Of a stretch of 64,000 nt of DNA, positions 35,231 to 44,889 are shown in pieces. The position numbers were made by a program, and so were the translations under genes. The notes beneath the pieces were generated by a model that was not told the DNA's origin, searched no databases, and saw only the letters and a program-made list of their open reading frames with translations. Each line of letters starts with the position of its first letter. The first letter of the stretch is position 1. The stretch covers positions 620,001 to 684,000 of the forward strand of contig NZ_VKKZ01000019.1 of assembly GCF_008271745.1 (NCBI RefSeq), written 5' to 3'. The stretch is from Rufibacter glacialis (GTDB lineage: Bacteria > Bacteroidota > Bacteroidia > Cytophagales > Hymenobacteraceae).

Positions 35231-35339
35231 TAGGGAGTAGAGCTAAGCTTATAACAATTAAAAGTCTTCCGGTATGGATCTAGATGTGGTTAATAGGTGC
35301 TATTCTGATAGGCTGAAAATAAGTAACCAGAAAAAAGAA

Positions 35340-35370
35340 AAGGCCTCGCTGACATACTCCGCGAGGCCTT
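35340..35370. terminator. Bidirectional terminator after the rhomboid and stomatin genes
   Basis: AAGGCCTCGC (35340-35349) pairs with GCGAGGCCTT (35361-35370), loop 11 nt. On the plus strand it is followed by CCCTTTTT, on the minus strand by TTTTCTTTTTT. Confidence 0.85.
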
Positions 35371-35392
35371 CCCTTTTTAGATGCATGGTTTG

Positions 35393-36340
35393 TTAAGAAA
35401 CCTTGTCTCCGTTTTGAGCGTGTTTTCTGGAAACAAGGCTGGAATCTACCGTGTCTCTGCTGCTTTTCAGCATATCGCCTATGGCGCCAATGTTCCCTAA
35501 GGTTTCCACGGCGGCGGTAGGGAGGAAAATCTTGTTGGCGGGGCCCATGGCAATTTTCTCCAGGGCCTCAAAAGACTTGTAGGTGAGCACGCGGTCGTCT
35601 AACCCTGCCTCCAGTAACAAGCGGATTCTGGTTTTTTCGGCTTCGGCTACGTCGGCGATGGCCCGGGCCTGGCCCAGGGCTTGGAGCTCAGCTGAAGCGC
35701 GTTCGCCCTCGGCCCGGAGGATCTTGCTGGTCTTGTCGCCCTCGGCGCGGAGGATCATGTCTTGTTTAGCGGCTTCGGCTTCCAGAATGGTGGCTCGGCG
35801 GTTCCGCTCGGCTTTCATCTGCTTGTCCATGGCTTCCTGAATGTCCATAGGCGGCTTGATGTCGATCACCTCCACGCGCTCAATGCGCACGCCCCATTTC
35901 TCCGTGGCCTCGTCCAGAGCCGTCCTGATTTCCGCAGAAATCCGCTCGCGGCCCGACAGGGTTTCATCCAGTTCCAGGTTGCCTATGATCTGGCGCATGG
36001 TGGCGGTGGTAATGTTGCGCACGCCTAGTACGTAGTCAAAGATGCCGTAAGTGGCCTGCTCGGGGCCTACCACTTGATAGAACACGATGGTGTCAATAAG
36101 CACCTGCACGTTGTCGCGGGTAATCACGGATTGGGGCGGCACGTTCGTCTGCTGAATACGCAGATCATGGTACACACGCACGCGGTCCACGATGGGGATG
36201 AACAGGTTAAGGCCCGGGTGCATGATGCGCTGGAACTTGCCCAGGCGTTCTACCACGGCCACCCGTTGCTGCTGAATGATCCTTACGGAAAGGGCCAGCA
36301 GCACAATGACAGAAGCAAGAATGATGAGAGAGGTGGTCAT
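35393..36340 (-). CDS. SPFH-domain (stomatin/QmcA-like) membrane protein
   Basis: 315 residues. One N-terminal membrane helix (LIILASVIVLLALSV) is followed by the SPFH/band 7 domain with RVAVVERLGKFQRIMHPGLN, VITRDNVQVLIDTIV and the ELDETLSGRERI motif. A coiled-coil rich in Ala/Glu (about 175-250) gives oligomerisation. Such proteins form membrane microdomains and often pair with NfeD proteins, as here with the gene 52 bp upstream. The last dozen codons (SRKHAQNGDKVS) are written by a copy of the dispersed palindrome 35409-35443, which suggests that the gene end was replaced or extended by the repeat. Confidence 0.93.
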   Translation of the reverse strand: MTTSLIILASVIVLLALSVRIIQQQRVAVVERLGKFQRIMHPGLNLFIPIVDRVRVYHDLRIQQTNVPPQSVITRDNVQVLIDTIVFYQVVGPEQATYGIFDYVLGVRNITTATMRQIIGNLELDETLSGRERISAEIRTALDEATEKWGVRIERVEVIDIKPPMDIQEAMDKQMKAERNRRATILEAEAAKQDMILRAEGDKTSKILRAEGERASAELQALGQARAIADVAEAEKTRIRLLLEAGLDDRVLTYKSFEALEKIAMGPANKIFLPTAAVETLGNIGAIGDMLKSSRDTVDSSLVSRKHAQNGDKVS

Positions 36341-36392
36341 AGGTTAGATAAGGTTAAGGAATAAATGACAGGTTATAGAGGGCCAAGAAGGG

Positions 36393-36824
36393 TTACTTGA
36401 TGGGTACCACCAGCAGCACCGTGCTGCTTTGGCTAATGACCACAATGCGCTGACCAGGGGCTAACTCTTCCTGGGCGCTGGCCGACCAGATCTCAGTACC
36501 CACCCGCACAATGCCCAGGCGGGTAGGGGAGATAGGTTCCAGCACTTCTCCCTGGCGGTTGGTAAGCTGGTGGGCGGGATCAGAATACCCTTTGGCCCGA
36601 CGCAGGCGGGTAGTGAGCGGTTTGGTGAAGAAGATCAACAGCAGGGCTGAGATGCTGGCGGCCGCGGGCGGAAGCCAGTAAATGTCGGGGAACAGGTACG
36701 CCAGAACGGCGGCAACCAGCACCGCGATGCCCAGCCACAGCAGGTAGAAAGTGCCCGTGACCATCTCTGCCACCAAGAGCAAGATGCCTGCCGTCAGCCA
36801 CAGCCACCATAATTCCAATTCCAT
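36393..36824 (-). CDS. NfeD-like membrane protein
   Basis: 143 residues. Two to three hydrophobic helices at residues 7-75 (LWLTAGILLLVAEMVTG, LLWLGIAVLVAAVLAYL, AASISALLLIFF) precede a small C-terminal OB-fold-type domain with NRQGEVLEPISPTRLGIVRVG. This is the short NfeD architecture. NfeD proteins act with SPFH proteins such as the one encoded 52 bp downstream, possibly in quality control of the membrane. No separate terminator lies between them, so they are likely one operon. Confidence 0.88.
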   Translation of the reverse strand: MELELWWLWLTAGILLLVAEMVTGTFYLLWLGIAVLVAAVLAYLFPDIYWLPPAAASISALLLIFFTKPLTTRLRRAKGYSDPAHQLTNRQGEVLEPISPTRLGIVRVGTEIWSASAQEELAPGQRIVVISQSSTVLLVVPIK

Positions 36825-37024
36825 AAAGTCTCCAAGGTTAATAAGTCAAGGTAAAAATTTTCAGGAGATAAGCAAGGAAAAGGCCTAATAACTAAGGGAT
36901 TTGGAGGCCTTTTTTGGAAAAAGGGCTGGAAACAGGTCGGGCAGGGCAAGCCCGGCAACAACGGGAAGATATCTCCTGAATTATAGTATTTTAGGTCTTT
37001 CAACTATTCTGTAACTCACCCACT

Positions 37025-38314
37025 ATGAAGAAAAATTTATACGTACTGGCTGCCATGGCAGCGATGGCTTTGGCTGGCGTTGAAGCCCTGGCGCAACGCA
37101 CCTACCTGCACTGTGGCCAACTGATTGACGGGGTCAAGAACCAACCCCAAACGGAGATGACCGTGGTCATTGAAGGAAACCAGGTTGTGGGCGTGCAGAA
37201 AGGCTACTCGTCTCCCGCCGCCGGGGCCAAGGTCATCGATCTGAAGAACAAAACGGTCCTGCCCGGCTTCATGGACATGCACGTGCACTTTGAAAGCGAG
37301 ACCAAGCCCAATGCCATTGCCGAGGCCATCTCTCTGAACAAAGGAACCGTGGCTTTCCGGTCGGCCAATTATGCCGAGCGGACGCTGCTGGCCGGCTTTA
37401 CCACCGTGCGTGATTTAGGCGGCAGCGGGGTGAACGTGCAGCTTCGCGACGCCATCAACCAGGGATTGGTGAAAGGGCCGCGTATGTTGGTGGTCAGGAA
37501 AGGGATCTCGGCTACGGGTGGCCACATGGATCCCACCAACGGATACCGCGCAGATTTCCAGGGTGACCCTGGCCCGGCGGAAGGCGTGGCCAACGGCCCT
37601 GATGAGTGCCGCAAGGCGGTGCGCTACCAATATAAGAACGGGGCCGACCTGATCAAGATCGCCTCTACCGGCGGTGTGTTGAGCGTGGCCAAAGACGGCT
37701 CGGCCCCTCAATTCTCGGAAGAAGAACTACGCGCCATTGTGGAGACTGCCCGTGACCTGGGCCTCAAAGTAGCGGTGCACGCCCATGGCGCCGAGGGCAT
37801 GAAGCGCGCCGTACGGGCCGGAGTGACTTCGGTGGAGCACGGCACCCTCATGGACGAGGAAACCATGGCCCTCATGAAGAAGCACGGCACCTGGTACGTG
37901 CCCACCCTCACCGCCGGAAAATCAGTGGCGGATTCTGCCAAGATCAAAGGCTATTACCCGGCGCTGGTGACCCCCAAAGCCCTGGCCATTGGGCCGCAGT
38001 TACAGGGTACTTTTGCCAAAGCGTACAAAAAAGGGGTCAAAATCGCCTTCGGCACCGATGCCGGGGTGTTCATGCACGGCAAAAACGCGAAAGAGTTCGA
38101 GTACATGGTTGAGGCCGGCATGTCGCCCCTGGAAGCCATCAAAGCCGCCACCGTCAGCGCCGCGGAGCTGATAGGCATGTCAGACAAACTGGGCACCGTA
38201 GAGAAAGGTAAGTTCGCTGATTTGGTGGCCGTCACCGGTAACCCCTTGCAGGATATTAAGGTGCTGCAACAAGTGAGCTTCGTGATGAAAGACGGGGTGG
38301 TGTACAAGCAGTAA
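37025..38314 (+). CDS. Secreted amidohydrolase (imidazolonepropionase/Xaa-Pro dipeptidase-like)
   Basis: 429 residues with a signal peptide ending ALAQR. It is a metal-dependent TIM-barrel amidohydrolase: MDMHVHFE gives the first His pair, KIASTGG likely holds the bridging Lys, VAVHAHGAEG and VEHGTLMDEE give further His ligands, and FGTDAGVF the conserved Asp. In Bacteroidota such secreted relatives are annotated as Xaa-Pro or cyclic imide hydrolases; the substrate cannot be set from sequence. TATTTTAG at about 36987 is near the TAnnTTTG consensus. The gene stands alone and is convergent with mdh. Confidence 0.9.
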   Translation: MKKNLYVLAAMAAMALAGVEALAQRTYLHCGQLIDGVKNQPQTEMTVVIEGNQVVGVQKGYSSPAAGAKVIDLKNKTVLPGFMDMHVHFESETKPNAIAEAISLNKGTVAFRSANYAERTLLAGFTTVRDLGGSGVNVQLRDAINQGLVKGPRMLVVRKGISATGGHMDPTNGYRADFQGDPGPAEGVANGPDECRKAVRYQYKNGADLIKIASTGGVLSVAKDGSAPQFSEEELRAIVETARDLGLKVAVHAHGAEGMKRAVRAGVTSVEHGTLMDEETMALMKKHGTWYVPTLTAGKSVADSAKIKGYYPALVTPKALAIGPQLQGTFAKAYKKGVKIAFGTDAGVFMHGKNAKEFEYMVEAGMSPLEAIKAATVSAAELIGMSDKLGTVEKGKFADLVAVTGNPLQDIKVLQQVSFVMKDGVVYKQ

Positions 38315-38427
38315 ATTGGTTATTACTGTCTTTTAAGAGAAAAAGGCTTAAACCTGCCGCGGGGCGGAGGTACTTCTGGGCCATACGAAGCCTAAGGAAA
38401 ATCTTAAAATGCCTTTCCTACCTCCCT

Positions 38428-38522
38428 CTTTGTCATCCTGAAAGGATCTTGTGCACGAACTAGAGAAGCGTTGAAAAAAGGCTATTACCGTTCGCCCACA
38501 AGATCCTTTCAGGATGACAAAG
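38428..38522. repeat. GTCATCCTGAAAGGATCTTG element, full copy 2 (95 bp)
   Basis: Terminal inverted repeats CTTTGTCATCCTGAAAGGAT... and its exact inverse ending GGATGACAAAG, about 25 bp each, followed inward by GAAC/GTTC. The core of about 40 bp differs from that of copy 1. It may be a small non-autonomous element. Confidence 0.8.
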
Positions 38523-38579
38523 GGGGAAGTGAATCAGGTAGCCCGGCTTCTTTCCTTTACAAAAAAACAGCCTCAAAAC

Positions 38580-38613
38580 AAAAGGAGCCCGGCTATTTGG
38601 TCGGGCTCCTTTT
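38580..38613. terminator. Bidirectional terminator between amidohydrolase and mdh
   Basis: AAAAGGAGCCCG (38580-38591) pairs with CGGGCTCCTTTT (38602-38613), loop 10 nt. A or T tracts on both sides support use in both directions. Confidence 0.88.
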
Positions 38614-38634
38614 GTACAATAAGTTACAAAACGC

Positions 38635-39573
38635 TTAGGCGTTGGCAGGCATGTTGTCTAACACGTCCATCACTTCGCGCACGGCTTTCTCAGAGGCTTT
38701 CAGAAGCGCCATCTCGTCTTCGTTCAACTGGAGCTCAATCACGCGCTCCACGCCGTTTTTGCCAAGTACTACCGGTACCCCTAAATAGGTGCCGGTGATG
38801 CCGTACTCGCCTTCCAGCTTGATACACACCGGGAACACGCGCTTCTGGTCGCGCACAATGGCTTCCACCATCTGGGCGGCGGCAGAACCCGGGGCATACC
38901 AGGCCGAAGTACCCATCAGTTTCACCAGTTCACCGCCACCGTTTTTGGTGCGGTCTACAATGGCGTCCAGCTTGGCTGGGTCAATCAGCTCCGTAACCGG
39001 AATACCGCCCACGGTGGTGTAGCGCGGAAGCGGCACCATGGTGTCGCCGTGGCCCCCCATCAATACCGCCTGAATGTCTTTAGGGGATACGTTCAGTTCC
39101 TCAGCCAGGAACGCACGGTAGCGGGCGGTGTCTAGGATACCGGCCATGCCTATCACCTTGGTGCGGGGCAGTTTAGAGGTAATGTGCGCGGCATAGGTCA
39201 TCACGTCCAGCGGGTTAGACACCACAATGATGATGGCCTCAGGCGAATGCTTGATCACGTTCTCAGTCACGGAACGCACGATGCCGGCGTTGGTGCTGAT
39301 CAAATCATCGCGGGTCATGCCGGGCTTGCGGGGCAGGCCAGAGGTGATCACCACCACGTCTGAGTTGGCAGTGCGGGTATAGTCGTTGGTGACGCCCACG
39401 GTGCGGGTGTCATACAGGTTGATAGGGGATTTCTGCCAGATATCCAGGGCCTTGCCTTCGGCGAAGCCTTCCTTGATATCTACTAACACTACTTCATTGG
39501 CGATTTCGCGGTACGCTAAAACGTCGGCACAAGTGGCCCCAACGTTACCAGCTCCAACTACGGTTACTTTCAT
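38635..39573 (-). CDS. mdh: Malate dehydrogenase
   Basis: 312 residues, of the lactate dehydrogenase-like MDH class. The NAD-binding motif is VVGAGNVGATCA at the N-terminus. The substrate loop has GLPRKPGMTR, whose Arg pair fits malate and not lactate. The catalytic His is in GGHGDTMVP, with VSNPLDVMTY and ILDTARYRAF around it. It oxidises malate to oxaloacetate with NAD in the TCA cycle. The gene is monocistronic, ends at a strong terminator, and is followed upstream by a repeat-bearing gap to tilS on the same strand. Confidence 0.97.
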   Translation of the reverse strand: MKVTVVGAGNVGATCADVLAYREIANEVVLVDIKEGFAEGKALDIWQKSPINLYDTRTVGVTNDYTRTANSDVVVITSGLPRKPGMTRDDLISTNAGIVRSVTENVIKHSPEAIIIVVSNPLDVMTYAAHITSKLPRTKVIGMAGILDTARYRAFLAEELNVSPKDIQAVLMGGHGDTMVPLPRYTTVGGIPVTELIDPAKLDAIVDRTKNGGGELVKLMGTSAWYAPGSAAAQMVEAIVRDQKRVFPVCIKLEGEYGITGTYLGVPVVLGKNGVERVIELQLNEDEMALLKASEKAVREVMDVLDNMPANA

Positions 39574-39690
39574 TCGGTTTTATTTGGTTAGGTTGATGTA
39601 CTTTCTACACTACGCGGTGAATTTAGGAAAAAGGCGGTCACCTGAAAATTCTGCCTGCCTTTTTAATTGTTGATTGTCAATTGCTGCTTG

Positions 39691-39730
39691 TTTTTTGGCT
39701 TGTTTTCCAGAAAACAGCGGTGAAACGGCC
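39691..39730. repeat. Common palindrome, well-preserved copy between tilS and mdh
   Basis: It has the order GGCTTGTTTT, CCAG, AAAACAGC, and ends GAAACGGCC. It lies between the tilS stop and the mdh start. It is one of the copies closest to the inferred consensus. Confidence 0.65.
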
Positions 39731-39778
39731 ATTCCCCAAAATTTCTCCAAATCCACTTTCTACGTCTGGACCCTTTAG

Positions 39779-41133
<1,355 letters not shown>

Positions 41134-41315
41134 GGGTGAAGGAAAGGTGTTGGATTGCATCAAGCGCACTTTTAGCCTGCAAATGGAAGGGGAGAGAACC
41201 TGCTGGAAGAATTTTTACCGCGTCACAGGGCGGCTAGCTTGCGCAAAAATTACTTCAGTAGGAGGCCACTCTAACCTTTTTCGCTTACAAAAACGAATGT
41301 TAAGCTTGATCTTAG

Positions 41316-41323
41316 TAAATTTG
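41316..41323 (+). promoter_or_regulatory. TAnnTTTG promoter element for the OstA-like gene
   Basis: TAAATTTG fits the consensus exactly, 18 bp upstream of ATG 41342. The expected 5' leader is about 10-12 nt. The -33 region is weak. Confidence 0.45.
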
Positions 41324-41341
41324 TTTCTCTTATAGGCATTG

Positions 41342-43021
41342 ATGAAGTTCACAAAGATAGGTTTCGTATCTCTTTTCTCCCTCTTTTCTGCTGTTTTGGC
41401 CTTTGGCCAGGGCACACCTGCGCCGCAGGGGGGAGGCCAGCCGGTAGAGGTGTCCGCCAATACGCTGCAATCTGGAACGTACAATGGCGAGGAGGTGCGC
41501 AGGCTGCTGGGAAACGTAGTCATGCGCCAGGGCCAAACCACGCTCACCTCAGACTCGGCGTACCAGTACGCCAGTGACCGCAACAAGCTGGAAGTCTTCG
41601 GGAACGTGCACATCACCCAGCCCGGCATGGATGCCACCAGCAACACCGCCAGCTATGACGGCACCCGCCGCATTGCCACCATGCGCGGCAACGTGACCCT
41701 GCGCGACGAGCAGATGACGCTCACCACCCCGTCGCTGGACTATGACCTGAACGCCAAGCGCGCCTATTACACCCAGGCCGGGAACATTGTGGGGCCAGAT
41801 TACACCATCCAGAGCCAGTTTGGGACCTATACTTCTACTGATAAGGTGCTCTCTTTTAAGAAGAACATCAAATACGTGGGGCAGAACGCCGAGGTGGTGA
41901 GCGATACCATGTCCTATAACACGGTCTCCAAAGTGGTGGAATTCTTCGGGCCTACCACCATCAAGTCGCCAGACGGCACGCTGTTCGCCCACCGGGGCAC
42001 CTACAACACCGTCACCCGCGAGTCTAACTTCAGGGGCAACGCCAGCATCAAGACGCCAGATTACCTCATCAAAGGCGAAGTGCTCACCTATGACAAGGGC
42101 AAGGAATACTACACCGCCTCGCGCAACGTGTCCATGACCTCCATCAAAGACACCACCATCATCACCGGGCAGACTGCCTTGTACTGGCGGGCCTTGGGCC
42201 GCGCCAAGGTTTACGGCTCTCCCGTGATGCGCACCATTGAAAACCGCGATACCATGTACCTCTCAGCAGATACGCTGGTCTCCGTGGAGAATGTGAAAGA
42301 CAAGACCAAAAAAGGCAAGCTGTACGCCTACCATGACGTGCGCATCTTCAAGTCTGACTTGCAGGGGCTCTGCGATTCGCTCACCTATGACCAGAACGAC
42401 TCCACCATCTACCTGAACCGGAACCCCCGCCTGTGGGCAAACAAAAACCAGATGACCGCCGACAGCGTGGTGCTGCAGTTGCGCAACGGCACCATAGACC
42501 AGATGCGGATGTTCGGGAATGCCTTCGCCATCTCCATAGACACGCTGGAGAACTACAACCAGGTAAAGGGCCGCGCCATGATTGCCCGGTTCGCCGAGGG
42601 TAAGATCCGGCGCATTGACGTGAACGGAAACGCAGAGAGCCTTTACTTCGCCCTGCAGGGCGATACCACCACCATGGGCATGAACCGCGCCGTGAGCAGT
42701 GACATGCGCCTGGTATTCCAGGCAGGGGAGGTGCAGTACATCACGTTCCTGGAGCAGCCAGACGCCAAACTGATCCCGCCCCATGAGCTGGAGGAACCAG
42801 ATACCCGCCTCAAAGGGTTTGTTTGGCGCAGTGACGAGAAGCCTACCCGGGCCCAGGTACTGGCGCCCAGGGGAGCCAAGAAAAAAGTTTCACCGGTGAA
42901 ACCCAAGGGTTCACCCGCAAAGGCTACCCCACCCGCCAAGCCTGCCAAAAAGCAAAAAGCCGTTCCTGTTTCCACCCAGGGAGGTAAAAAGCCTTTCGCC
43001 AAGGCCGTGCCGGCGCAGTAG
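41342..43021 (+). CDS. OstA/LptA-like periplasmic protein
   Basis: 559 residues from ATG 41342 with a signal peptide ending AFGQ. The body (about 35-470) has repeated beta-jellyroll units with the LptA/OstA pattern, for example GNVVMRQGQTTLTSDSAYQY, FGNVHITQPGMDATSNTASYD and MRGNVTLRDEQMTLTTPSL. This domain forms the periplasmic bridge for lipopolysaccharide transport. The protein is much longer than LptA, with several units and a Lys/Pro/Ala-rich basic tail after about 495. It lies upstream of bamD, so an envelope-biogenesis role fits. I keep the gene symbol empty because several OstA-type proteins exist in this phylum. Confidence 0.88.
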   Translation: MKFTKIGFVSLFSLFSAVLAFGQGTPAPQGGGQPVEVSANTLQSGTYNGEEVRRLLGNVVMRQGQTTLTSDSAYQYASDRNKLEVFGNVHITQPGMDATSNTASYDGTRRIATMRGNVTLRDEQMTLTTPSLDYDLNAKRAYYTQAGNIVGPDYTIQSQFGTYTSTDKVLSFKKNIKYVGQNAEVVSDTMSYNTVSKVVEFFGPTTIKSPDGTLFAHRGTYNTVTRESNFRGNASIKTPDYLIKGEVLTYDKGKEYYTASRNVSMTSIKDTTIITGQTALYWRALGRAKVYGSPVMRTIENRDTMYLSADTLVSVENVKDKTKKGKLYAYHDVRIFKSDLQGLCDSLTYDQNDSTIYLNRNPRLWANKNQMTADSVVLQLRNGTIDQMRMFGNAFAISIDTLENYNQVKGRAMIARFAEGKIRRIDVNGNAESLYFALQGDTTTMGMNRAVSSDMRLVFQAGEVQYITFLEQPDAKLIPPHELEEPDTRLKGFVWRSDEKPTRAQVLAPRGAKKKVSPVKPKGSPAKATPPAKPAKKQKAVPVSTQGGKKPFAKAVPAQ

Positions 43022-43080
43022 AGGACAGCTTATACTGAAAAGGAACCCCCAAACGTTCTGGTAGATATAAAAAAAATCGT

Positions 43081-43088
43081 TATTTTTG
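43081..43088 (+). promoter_or_regulatory. TAnnTTTG promoter element abutting the bamD start
   Basis: TATTTTTG ends only 7 bp before the ATG at 43096, so the message of the bamD-rpoZ-coaCB-porD series may be leaderless. TTCTGG about 20 bp upstream is a partial -33 element. Confidence 0.5.
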
Positions 43089-43095
43089 CGCGCTT

Positions 43096-43953
43096 ATGAC
43101 CAAACGCCATCTTTCTTATTTGCCTATCCTGCTCATAGTTCTACTATTGGGCGCCTGTGGGCAATACAATAAAATCCTGAAAAGCGACGACGTAGATAAA
43201 AAGTACGCCGCCGCCCTCTCTTACTATGAGAAAGAGGACTATGATAAAGCCGGAGCCTTGCTGGAAGACCTGATGCCCTTGTTGAAAGGGCGCAGTGAAT
43301 ACGAGCGGGCCAACTTCCTTTACGCCTATACCAAGTACCACCAGCACCTGTACCTGGAAAGCTCTTTCCACTTCACCTCGTTTGGGCAGACCTTCCCCCG
43401 GAGCCAGTTTGCCGAGGAGGCGGCCTTCATGAACGCCAAGTCGTTGAGCAACGAGTCGCCGTCTGTGAACCTGGACCAGCAGAGCACTGCGCAGGCCATG
43501 GCCGCCTTGCAGGAGTTCATGCGCCGCTACCCGCAAAGCAAGTACATGGCAGATGCGAACAAGATCTATGATGAGCTTTCACGCAAGATTGAGGTAAAGG
43601 CCTTTGACGTGGCCAGGCAATACTACAAACTCACCAACTATGACCCGCAGTACTACAAAGCGGCCGTGGTTGCGTTAGAGAACTTCCGCAAAAGCTTCCC
43701 TTCCAGCATCTATAATGAAGAGGCCGCGTATCTGCGTATTGACGCCCAATACAACTACGCCCGCGAAAGCATTGAAAGCAAACAGAAAGACCGGTACCTG
43801 GACGTGATCTCTATGTACCAGACCTTTGTAGACACCTATCCTAAGAGTAAGTTTCTGCGTAACGCCGAAGGCCTGTATGAGTCCAGCCGCGAAGCCGTAG
43901 AGAAACTGGGCAAGAGCAGCCAACCAGCGGCGGCCACTGCCACCAACAACTAA
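43096..43953 (+). CDS. bamD: Outer-membrane assembly lipoprotein BamD
   Basis: 285 residues. The lipobox is LLLGAC with Cys near residue 21. The mature part is a chain of TPR units: YAAALSYYEKEDYDKAGALLEDL, AEEAAFMNAKSL, ALQEFMRRYPQSKYMADANKIYDEL and VISMYQTFVDTYPKSKFLRNAE, the usual five-repeat layout. BamD is an essential part of the BAM complex that folds beta-barrel proteins into the outer membrane. It is followed 31 bp later by rpoZ, an order well conserved in Bacteroidota. Confidence 0.94.
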   Translation: MTKRHLSYLPILLIVLLLGACGQYNKILKSDDVDKKYAAALSYYEKEDYDKAGALLEDLMPLLKGRSEYERANFLYAYTKYHQHLYLESSFHFTSFGQTFPRSQFAEEAAFMNAKSLSNESPSVNLDQQSTAQAMAALQEFMRRYPQSKYMADANKIYDELSRKIEVKAFDVARQYYKLTNYDPQYYKAAVVALENFRKSFPSSIYNEEAAYLRIDAQYNYARESIESKQKDRYLDVISMYQTFVDTYPKSKFLRNAEGLYESSREAVEKLGKSSQPAAATATNN

Positions 43954-43984
43954 TCATTTTTGTATAACCCAATTCACTAGCAAT

Positions 43985-44314
43985 ATGGCCCAAGTACCAG
44001 CATCTATCGTAACGCGTAATATTTCTGACCTGGCCGGTGAAACCGGTAACGTCTACGCGTCTATCTCTATCATCTCTAAGCGTGCGAACCAGATTGCCGT
44101 AAAGGTGAAGGAGGAATTGAACTCTAAACTGGCCGAGTTCGCCACTACTGTAGACAACCTGGAAGAGGTGTTTGAAAACCGTGAGCAGATTGAGATCTCT
44201 AAGTACTATGAGCGTCTTCCTAAGCCTACCAACATGGCCATTGAGGAGTTCATTGAGAACAAAGTGTATTTCCGGAACGCTGATGATGAGGAGCAAACCT
44301 CTTCCGCGTTTTAA
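43985..44314 (+). CDS. rpoZ: RNA polymerase omega subunit, Bacteroidota-type
   Basis: 109 residues. The core helix ITRNISDL...ETGNVYASISIISKRANQIA is the omega/Rpb6 signature, in which the ANQIA segment contacts the beta' subunit. The C-terminal part is acidic with IEEFIENKVYFRN. Omega stabilises the polymerase and helps ppGpp response. It lies between bamD and coaC, a conserved order that supports the assignment. Confidence 0.9.
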   Translation: MAQVPASIVTRNISDLAGETGNVYASISIISKRANQIAVKVKEELNSKLAEFATTVDNLEEVFENREQIEISKYYERLPKPTNMAIEEFIENKVYFRNADDEEQTSSAF

Positions 44315-44328
44315 TTTACCGTTTCTGA

Positions 44329-44889
44329 ATGCTTCGGCATAAGAAGATACTCCTGGGGGTTTGCGGAAGCATTGCGGCGTACAAAGCGGCTTTGCTGGTG
44401 CGGCTCCTGATCAAAGCAGAAGCAGAAGTGCAGGTAATCCTGACCACTTCTGCTTCTGCTTTTATAACCCCTGTCACCTTGGCCACGCTCTCCAAACGGC
44501 CGGTCCTCACGGAGTTTGTGCGCGATGACCATTCCGGGCTCTGGCATAACCATGTGGAACTGGGCCTTTGGGCCGATGCCCTGGTTATTGCGCCCGCCAG
44601 TGCCAACACCGTGGGCAAAATTGCCCGAGGGCTGTGTGACAACCTGCTCACTGCTACTTACCTCTCAGCACGCTGCCCCGTGTTTGTGGCCCCGGCCATG
44701 GACCTGGACATGTACCAACACCCGGCGGTGCAGGAGAATTTCCGGCTGTTGCAGTCTTACGGAAACCACGTGATAGAAGCCGGGCACGGGGAACTGGCTA
44801 GCGGTCTGGTAGGGCAGGGGCGCCTGGCAGAACCCGAAGAGATCGTTCAGGTTTTACAACAGCATTTTACTTCTCTCAACATTGTTTAG
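44329..44889 (+). CDS. coaC: Phosphopantothenoylcysteine decarboxylase (CoaC part)
   Basis: 186 residues. It decarboxylates 4'-phosphopantothenoylcysteine in CoA synthesis and binds FMN. GVCGSIAAYKAA forms the flavin site, HNHVELGLWAD the active His region, APASANTVGKIA the PASANT motif, and VFVAPAMDLDMY the substrate loop. In most bacteria, including many relatives, this is fused to the CoaB synthetase. Here the frame ends at TAG 44889 and CoaB opens in the +1 frame at TTG 44882, overlapping 8 bases. It starts 14 bp after rpoZ. Confidence 0.92.
   Translation: MLRHKKILLGVCGSIAAYKAALLVRLLIKAEAEVQVILTTSASAFITPVTLATLSKRPVLTEFVRDDHSGLWHNHVELGLWADALVIAPASANTVGKIARGLCDNLLTATYLSARCPVFVAPAMDLDMYQHPAVQENFRLLQSYGNHVIEAGHGELASGLVGQGRLAEPEEIVQVLQQHFTSLNIV

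Larger units (their letters stand above)
34784..35392. other. 609-bp convergent intergenic region with repeats
   Basis: It holds a common palindrome copy (34827-34863), a CGTCCCCCTTTGAAGGGGG dyad near 34938-34966, a half copy of the GATCCTTTCAGGATGAC element (35194-35230) and a bidirectional terminator (35340-35370). No gene is evident. Confidence 0.65.
38315..38634. other. 320-bp convergent intergenic region with an element and a terminator
   Basis: It holds a partial common palindrome (38331-38358), the full 95-bp GTCATCCTGAAAGGATCTTG element (38428-38522), another palindrome half (38553-38578) and the bidirectional terminator at 38580-38613. No gene. Confidence 0.7.
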
